From Limnobaculum allomyrinae (GTDB lineage Bacteria > Pseudomonadota > Gammaproteobacteria > Enterobacterales > Enterobacteriaceae), in NCBI RefSeq assembly GCF_016649425.1, contig NZ_JADRCR010000001.1:620001-684000 (forward strand): DNA of 64,000 nt, written 5' to 3'. Below, in pieces: positions 59,043-64,000 of this stretch. The notes below the pieces were generated by a model. It did not search any database. It saw only the letters and a program-made list of their open reading frames with translations, and had not been told where the DNA came from. The position numbers and the translations under genes were made by a program. Position 1 is the first letter of the stretch; every line of letters starts with the position of its first letter.

Positions 59043-59939
59043 ATGGAACAATACGTTATGCGGAAGTCCAAAACTGAACAAAATTATCGTCGCCGGGTTC
59101 AACGGGTTCATCGCCTGATCGCCGCATCGTTAGATGAACCGGTAGATATCGCTACGCTGGCAAAAGCATCCGCATTTTCTCTGTACCACTTTCACCGTAT
59201 TTATGCTGCCTTAATGGGAGAAACCGTGGCGGATACTCATCGCCGATTGCGCCTGGATCGGGCAGCCGCTCAGATTGCCCGCGGCTCACTTCCTATTACC
59301 CATATCGCGATGGAAGCCGGATATGAAACGCCTCAGTCTTTCTCGCGCGCTTTTAAACATCAGTTTGCTTTATCCCCTGCCCAATATCGTAAGGCGGGAA
59401 CACAACCTGATTGTCAAACTCCTGTTTCAATCTATCCCCCAATCTGTACGGAGATCATTAAAATGAATATCACTATCGAAACCCGGGAAGACGTTATTGT
59501 TTATGGCGTAAGGCATATTGGCCCCTATACCGGCATTCAGCAGGCATTCCATCAATTATGGCAATGGGTTACCGCCAATCATCTTGAAGCACAGGGAAAA
59601 TACGGTATCGGTATCTACTATGACGACCCTATTACTACCGCACCGGAGAAGTGTCAGTCAGATGCCTGTATTCAGTTTATTCAGCCGCTGGAAAAAGAGC
59701 CGGAAGATAAAAACATTCGTACCATTAAGCTGGCCGCAGGACGCTATGCACGATACCGTCATACGGGCCCCTATAACACACTGGAACAGGCTTACAATAC
59801 CTTCTATGGCCAATGGCTGCCTGACAGTGGTTATGAGTGTGCAGACCAGCCACCGTTCGAAATTTATATTAATAGTCCTTACGATACACCGGAAGCCGAT
59901 CTGATCACCGACATCTATATGCCAATTAGAGATAAATAA
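59043..59939 (+). CDS. AraC-type regulator fused to a GyrI-like domain
   Basis: 298-residue transcription factor of the Rob/SoxS/MarA-like kind. N-terminal AraC DNA-binding domain with two helix-turn-helix units at residues 15-115 (DIATLAKASAFSLYHFHRIY, PITHIAMEAGYETPQSFSRAFKHQFALSPAQYR), then a linker and a GyrI-like effector domain from residue 141 (MNITIETREDVIVYGVRHIGPY). The domain order is that of Rob-type proteins, which sense hydrophobic compounds. The second domain is a paralog of the gene at 57815. The start could also be the sixth codon. No target gene is evident besides the neighbours. Confidence 0.88.
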   Translation: MEQYVMRKSKTEQNYRRRVQRVHRLIAASLDEPVDIATLAKASAFSLYHFHRIYAALMGETVADTHRRLRLDRAAAQIARGSLPITHIAMEAGYETPQSFSRAFKHQFALSPAQYRKAGTQPDCQTPVSIYPPICTEIIKMNITIETREDVIVYGVRHIGPYTGIQQAFHQLWQWVTANHLEAQGKYGIGIYYDDPITTAPEKCQSDACIQFIQPLEKEPEDKNIRTIKLAAGRYARYRHTGPYNTLEQAYNTFYGQWLPDSGYECADQPPFEIYINSPYDTPEADLITDIYMPIRDK

Positions 59940-59952
59940 CGGATATTTTGAA

Positions 59953-59985
59953 TAAAAAAATGGCGCCATCTGGCGCCATAAATAA
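59953..59985 (-). terminator. Terminator after putP
   Basis: On the minus strand: ATGGCGCC, loop AGAT, GGCGCCAT, then seven T. It ends the putP transcript and lies just behind the convergent AraC gene. Confidence 0.85.
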
Positions 59986-59999
59986 AGCACATCAATGAA

Positions 60000-61490
60000 T
60001 TATTCTTTTTCGCTCTGAAACTCTTTTTCAGCTTCATTAAAGCGAGCAATCATTTTCTCTGTTGGCTGGCTGCCAATCTTGCTGAAAATGACAATGGCAA
60101 TAGAAGCAAAGATAAAGCCCGGAATAATTTCATACAGGTTAAACCACCCGTACTGTTTCCAAATCAATACCGTTGCCGCACCAACCACCATACCAGCCAA
60201 CGCACCATTTCTTGTCATGCCTGACCAGATGACTGATAGCAGGATCACTGGGCCAAAAGCGGCACCAAAACCTGCCCAGGCATAAGCCACCAGACCTAAT
60301 ACCCGATTATCCGGGTTAGCGGCTAACACAATCGCAATCACCGCAACCAGCAATACCATCAGACGACCTACCCACACCAGCTCATTTTGACTGGCATTTT
60401 TACGCAGGAATGCCTTATAGAAATCTTCGGTTAATGCACTGGAACACACTAACAGTTGGCAACTCAAAGTACTCATCACCGCCGCCAGAATAGCCGACAA
60501 AAGAATACCGGCAATCCATGGGTTGAATAATAATTTAGCCAGCTCAATAAACACCCTCTCGCCGTTTTCACTCACATTCCCTGCCAAGGTCGGGTTATTG
60601 GAGAAGAACGCAATACCAAAGAAGCCAACCGCCACTGCGCCACCCAGACAAAAAATCATCCAGGTCATACTGATACGGCGGGCATTGTGAATCACGTGGT
60701 GAGAGTCTGCTGCCATAAAGCGCGCCAGAATATGTGGCTGCCCAAAGTAACCTAATCCCCAACCTAACAGTGAGAGAATGGCGACAAAGTTCAAACCTTT
60801 AAACATATCCAGGTATTCCGGATTTTTCGCTGCAATCACAATCATTGAGCTATCGATACCACCCACCGCGATAATTACCATCACCGGGGTCAGAATCAAC
60901 GCAAATATCATCAACGACGCCTGAACGGTATCTGTCCAGCTAACAGCAAGAAACCCTCCTATAAAGGTATAGGCTATAGTTGCCGCCGCGCCAACCCATA
61001 ATGCGGTTCCATAGTCCATATCGAAGGTACTTTCGAACAGTCGGGCACCCGCAACCACTCCGGAAGCGCAGTAAATAGTGAAGAAAATCAAAATTACTAC
61101 CGCAGAAAAAATTCTTAAAATACGACTTTTGTCTTCAAAGCGAGTGGTGAAATAATCCGGTAGTGTTAATGCATTATGGTTAATCTCGGTATGTACCCGT
61201 AAACGACCGGCAACAATACGCCAGTTCAGGTAAGCACCAATGGTTAAACCTATAGCAATCCAGCTTTCTGAAATACCCGACAGATAAACCGCTCCCGGTA
61301 AACCCATTAATAGCCAACCGCTCATGTCTGAAGCACCGGCAGATAATGCGGTAACAAAACTCCCCAGACGACGGCCACCCAGAATGTAATCACCAAAGTT
61401 ATTAGTTGCCCGATAGGCCGCTAATCCAATAACAATCATTCCCACGATATAGACCACAAAGGTCACTAACATTGGCATGCTGGCGCTCAT
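60000..61490 (-). CDS. putP: Sodium/proline symporter
   Basis: 496-residue sodium:solute symporter importing L-proline, with about 13 membrane segments. It begins MPMLVTFVVYIVGMIVIGLAAYR and continues DYILGGRRLGSFVTALSAGASDMSGWLLMGLPG (in parts), the sodium-site region of PutP; SWTDTVQASLMIFAL and GYFGQPHILARFMA are also typical. GGAGAG precedes the ATG at 61490; the upstream ATG at 61508 has no site and adds unmatched residues. Divergent from putA, as in E. coli. Confidence 0.96.
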   Translation of the reverse strand: MSASMPMLVTFVVYIVGMIVIGLAAYRATNNFGDYILGGRRLGSFVTALSAGASDMSGWLLMGLPGAVYLSGISESWIAIGLTIGAYLNWRIVAGRLRVHTEINHNALTLPDYFTTRFEDKSRILRIFSAVVILIFFTIYCASGVVAGARLFESTFDMDYGTALWVGAAATIAYTFIGGFLAVSWTDTVQASLMIFALILTPVMVIIAVGGIDSSMIVIAAKNPEYLDMFKGLNFVAILSLLGWGLGYFGQPHILARFMAADSHHVIHNARRISMTWMIFCLGGAVAVGFFGIAFFSNNPTLAGNVSENGERVFIELAKLLFNPWIAGILLSAILAAVMSTLSCQLLVCSSALTEDFYKAFLRKNASQNELVWVGRLMVLLVAVIAIVLAANPDNRVLGLVAYAWAGFGAAFGPVILLSVIWSGMTRNGALAGMVVGAATVLIWKQYGWFNLYEIIPGFIFASIAIVIFSKIGSQPTEKMIARFNEAEKEFQSEKE

Positions 61491-62127
61491 GCAACTCTCC
61501 ACTTTCATTATTTTAAAATATTCAGTTGACGTTGTTTGTCGCTGCTAGCGGGAGGATCTGAGCCGATTCTGATTAAACAGAAGCGGTAGCGATGTTATCC
61601 CGAAGTTTCACCACTGCCAGAAAACGGAGCGCGCGACATAAACTAAAACGCGAATTTAAAGTGTCACCTGTGATTCAGTGCGTCTTACAATCCTAGTCAA
61701 CAAAATAAAAGATTAACAATATAATTAACAATTAAATTACATTTATGTTACAGCAGATCACATTTATAAAATTATTACTCCGCCTGCAACAAAATTCCCC
61801 TGCCAAACTGTGATGCGCAAAAGTCCGAAATTATCCATATCTTATCAATAGATTACAAGCATCTGTCAGATATTCCAAAAAATGGCATTTAAATAGAATT
61901 ATTCACCATCATGGATCGAGATCACATAATAGGTGCAACCATATTAAAACAAAGTTGCAACATTGAGGTTTTACTGCCTATTCTCAGTGAGCGATAATTT
62001 TCAATTCAGCCTAACCATTTATCTATTTTTCGATGTTTTACGCTTCTTTCGAACTGAATTCTGCAGCGATCCGAGAGAAGCTTAATGATAACTACCTGAT
62101 TTTGACAACAGGCGTAGAGGAAACAAA
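61491..62127. promoter_or_regulatory. put control region with GTTGCA PutA-operator motifs
   Basis: 637 bases between divergent putP and putA. The PutA recognition hexamer known from E. coli, GTTGCA or its complement TGCAAC, occurs at 61490-61495, 61785-61790, 61934-61939 and, as the palindrome GTTGCAAC, at 61954-61961. PutA represses both genes when proline is scarce. Promoters themselves were not located with confidence. Confidence 0.6.
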
Positions 62128-64000
62128 ATGGGAATGACCACCATGGGCGTTAAGCTGGATGAAGCGACACGCGACCGAATAAAAAAAGCGGCCCAAACCC
62201 TGGACCGTACTCCTCATTGGTTGATTAAACAGGCTATTTTCAATTATTTAGAACAGCTGGAACAGGGTAATATCCCTTTCGAACTGTCGGCCAATGACCA
62301 GGACAACCGGCAAGATGACGATACTCTGCCAGAGCCAGAACCCGAGCAGGCTTGCCAGCCTTTTCTGGAATTTGCTGAAAACGTACAACCTCAGTCCGTT
62401 AACCGTGCCGCCATTACTGCCGCCTACCGTACGCCGGAAACCGAAATTATTCCGCGACTGCTGGAACAAGCCCGCCTGAACGCAGAGCAAAGCAATGCAG
62501 CACACCAGCTCGCCTACAAACTAGCCGAAAAACTACGCGGGCAAAAAACTGCCATTGGTCGTGCCGGTATGGTTCAGGGATTACTACAAGAGTTTTCTCT
62601 CTCCTCTTCTGAAGGCGTGGCGTTAATGTGTCTGGCTGAAGCGTTACTGCGTATTCCGGATAAGGCCACTCGTGATGCGCTTATTCGTGACAAAATCAGT
62701 AACGGTAACTGGCACTCCCATTTGGGACAAAGCCCTTCTCTGTTTGTTAATGCCGCAACCTGGGGATTATTGTTAACCGGCAAGCTGGTTTCCACTCACA
62801 ATGAGTCTCAGCTTTCCTCATCCCTTAATCGAATTATCAGCAAGAGTGGTGAGCCGCTTATCCGCAAAGGGGTGGATATGGCGATGCGTCTGATGGGGGA
62901 ACAGTTTGTTACCGGTGAGACCATTTCTGAAGCCTTAGCCAATGCCCACAAGCAGGAAGATAAAGGTTTTCGTTATTCCTATGACATGCTGGGTGAGGCT
63001 GCACTCACCGAAGCTGATGCTCAACGCTATCTCTTTTCTTACCAACAGGCGATTCACGCCATCGGTAAAGCAGCCAATGGCCGTGGTGTTTACGAAGGGC
63101 CGGGGATCTCTATTAAACTGTCGGCACTTCACCCTCGCTACAGCCGGGCTCAATATGAACGAGTGATGATCGAACTCTACCCTCGCCTGCTGGAACTGAC
63201 CCTGCTGGCACGCCAATATGATATTGGTCTGAATATTGATGCCGAAGAAGCTGACCGGTTGGAGATCTCGTTAGACTTACTGGAAAAACTCTGCTTTGAA
63301 CCGCGTCTGGCTAACTGGAATGGTATCGGTTTTGTGGTTCAGGCCTATCAGAAACGTTGCCCATATGTGATTGACTATTTGATCGATCTGGCGCATCGCA
63401 GCCAGCATCGCCTGATGATTCGTTTAGTCAAAGGCGCATACTGGGACAGCGAAATCAAGCGCGCACAAACCGACGGGCTTGAGGGCTATCCGGTGTATAC
63501 CCGCAAAGTGTATACCGATATCGCTTATCTGGCTTGCGCCCGTAAACTACTGGCGGTACCGGAGGCAATTTATCCGCAGTTTGCTACTCATAATGCCCAT
63601 ACCTTAGCGGCAGTTTATCATTTGGCTGGTCATAACTACTATCCTGGCCAGTACGAGTTCCAGTGCCTGCACGGTATGGGAGAACCGCTCTACTATCACG
63701 TTGTGGGTAAACACAGTGATGGGAAGTTACAACGCCCTTGTCGTATTTATGCGCCGGTGGGTACTCATGAAACCCTGCTGGCCTATCTGGTGCGTCGCCT
63801 GCTGGAGAACGGGGCGAACACCTCCTTTGTTAACCGTATTGCTGACCACAGTATCACTCTCGATGAACTGGTGGCCGATCCGGTTAAAGTGATTGAAGCG
63901 CAGTCAGTGGCGGAAGGTGAATTGGGTAAACCTCACGCTAAAATTCCATTACCGCGCAATTTGTATGGCAACGTACGCCTGAATTCTAACGGGTTAGATC
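62128..64000 (+). CDS. putA: Bifunctional proline dehydrogenase / P5C dehydrogenase and repressor, 5' part
   Basis: Oxidises proline to glutamate in two steps and represses the put genes. The frame is open to the window end (624 of roughly 1,320 codons). Residues 1-47 form the ribbon-helix-helix DNA-binding domain (TTMGVKLDEATRDRIKKAA, TPHWLIKQAIFNYLEQLE), which marks a trifunctional PutA. The FAD-binding proline dehydrogenase barrel follows: GPGISIKLSALHPRYSRAQ, NIDAEEADRLEIS, RLVKGAYWDSEIKRAQ, FATHNAHTLAAVYHLAG, FQCLHGMGEPLY, then RIYAPVGTHETLLAYLVRRLLENGANTSFVNRI in parts. The aldehyde dehydrogenase half lies outside. AGAGG seven bases before the ATG sets the start. Confidence 0.97.
   Translation, partial: MGMTTMGVKLDEATRDRIKKAAQTLDRTPHWLIKQAIFNYLEQLEQGNIPFELSANDQDNRQDDDTLPEPEPEQACQPFLEFAENVQPQSVNRAAITAAYRTPETEIIPRLLEQARLNAEQSNAAHQLAYKLAEKLRGQKTAIGRAGMVQGLLQEFSLSSSEGVALMCLAEALLRIPDKATRDALIRDKISNGNWHSHLGQSPSLFVNAATWGLLLTGKLVSTHNESQLSSSLNRIISKSGEPLIRKGVDMAMRLMGEQFVTGETISEALANAHKQEDKGFRYSYDMLGEAALTEADAQRYLFSYQQAIHAIGKAANGRGVYEGPGISIKLSALHPRYSRAQYERVMIELYPRLLELTLLARQYDIGLNIDAEEADRLEISLDLLEKLCFEPRLANWNGIGFVVQAYQKRCPYVIDYLIDLAHRSQHRLMIRLVKGAYWDSEIKRAQTDGLEGYPVYTRKVYTDIAYLACARKLLAVPEAIYPQFATHNAHTLAAVYHLAGHNYYPGQYEFQCLHGMGEPLYYHVVGKHSDGKLQRPCRIYAPVGTHETLLAYLVRRLLENGANTSFVNRIADHSITLDELVADPVKVIEAQSVAEGELGKPHAKIPLPRNLYGNVRLNSNGLD

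Noticed and set aside
61749-61775. Possible CRP site in the put region (TGTTA...ATCACA)
   Set aside because: The two half-sites are not at the six-base spacing of CRP and the left half has a poor match.

Overview
The window is chromosomal DNA of a member of the Enterobacterales. Nearly all housekeeping proteins (SbcB, MaeA, FolE, MoeA/MoeB, SanA, DusC, YohJ/YohK, PutP/PutA, GlgBXCAP) match their Escherichia coli counterparts in length and motifs. The loose clustering of dusC, yohJK, sanA, pbpG and yohC recalls the yoh region of E. coli. The gene order is otherwise rearranged, so this is a more distant enterobacterium; a Budviciaceae- or Yersiniaceae-like host is my guess and is not proven by the sequence. 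No tRNA, rRNA, CRISPR array, insertion sequence or prophage was seen.

Layout. 1-2.3 kb: 3' part of sbcB, then a RarD-like permease. 2.3-9.7 kb: a purine-derived nitrogen module with carbamate kinase (allK) divergent from an MFS carrier, allF, allG, allH and the LysR gene allS. The likely job is phosphorolysis of a carbamoyl-oxamate compound to oxamate and carbamoyl phosphate, with ATP made by AllK. 9.7-12.9 kb: a PlaP-type putrescine importer with an unusual leader, then yohJK. 13.2-20.4 kb: maeA, sanA, yeiB-folE, moeA-moeB. 20.4-25.3 kb: an aldo/keto reductase, a small exported protein, a secreted WG-repeat protein and dusC.

25.3-37.2 kb is the main accessory region: two tandem, clearly paralogous chaperone-usher fimbrial operons, both on the minus strand. 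Each is damaged at different points. Operon 1 has an usher frameshifted at a perfect 17-bp inverted repeat and a minor pilin with an internal deletion. Operon 2 has an adhesin switched out of frame at a run of eight G and a major pilin carrying four copies of a 24-bp in-frame repeat that encodes a cysteine. The intact parts of the two operons complement each other.

37.9-42.5 kb: two tandem PBP7-type peptidases, yedI, yohC, yjdI-yjdJ. 42.5-46.5 kb: a minus-strand operon for D-threonate-type four-carbon acid sugars (kdgT-like permease, dtnK, pdxA2, DeoR regulator), with three copies of a TGATTA-N4-TAATCA palindrome in front. 47.3-57.1 kb: the complete glycogen operon glgBXCAP. 57.1-59.9 kb: a YcxB-like membrane protein, a stand-alone GyrI-like protein, a VOC protein and an AraC-GyrI fusion. 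60-64 kb: divergent putP and putA (putA is cut by the window end), with GTTGCA sites between them.
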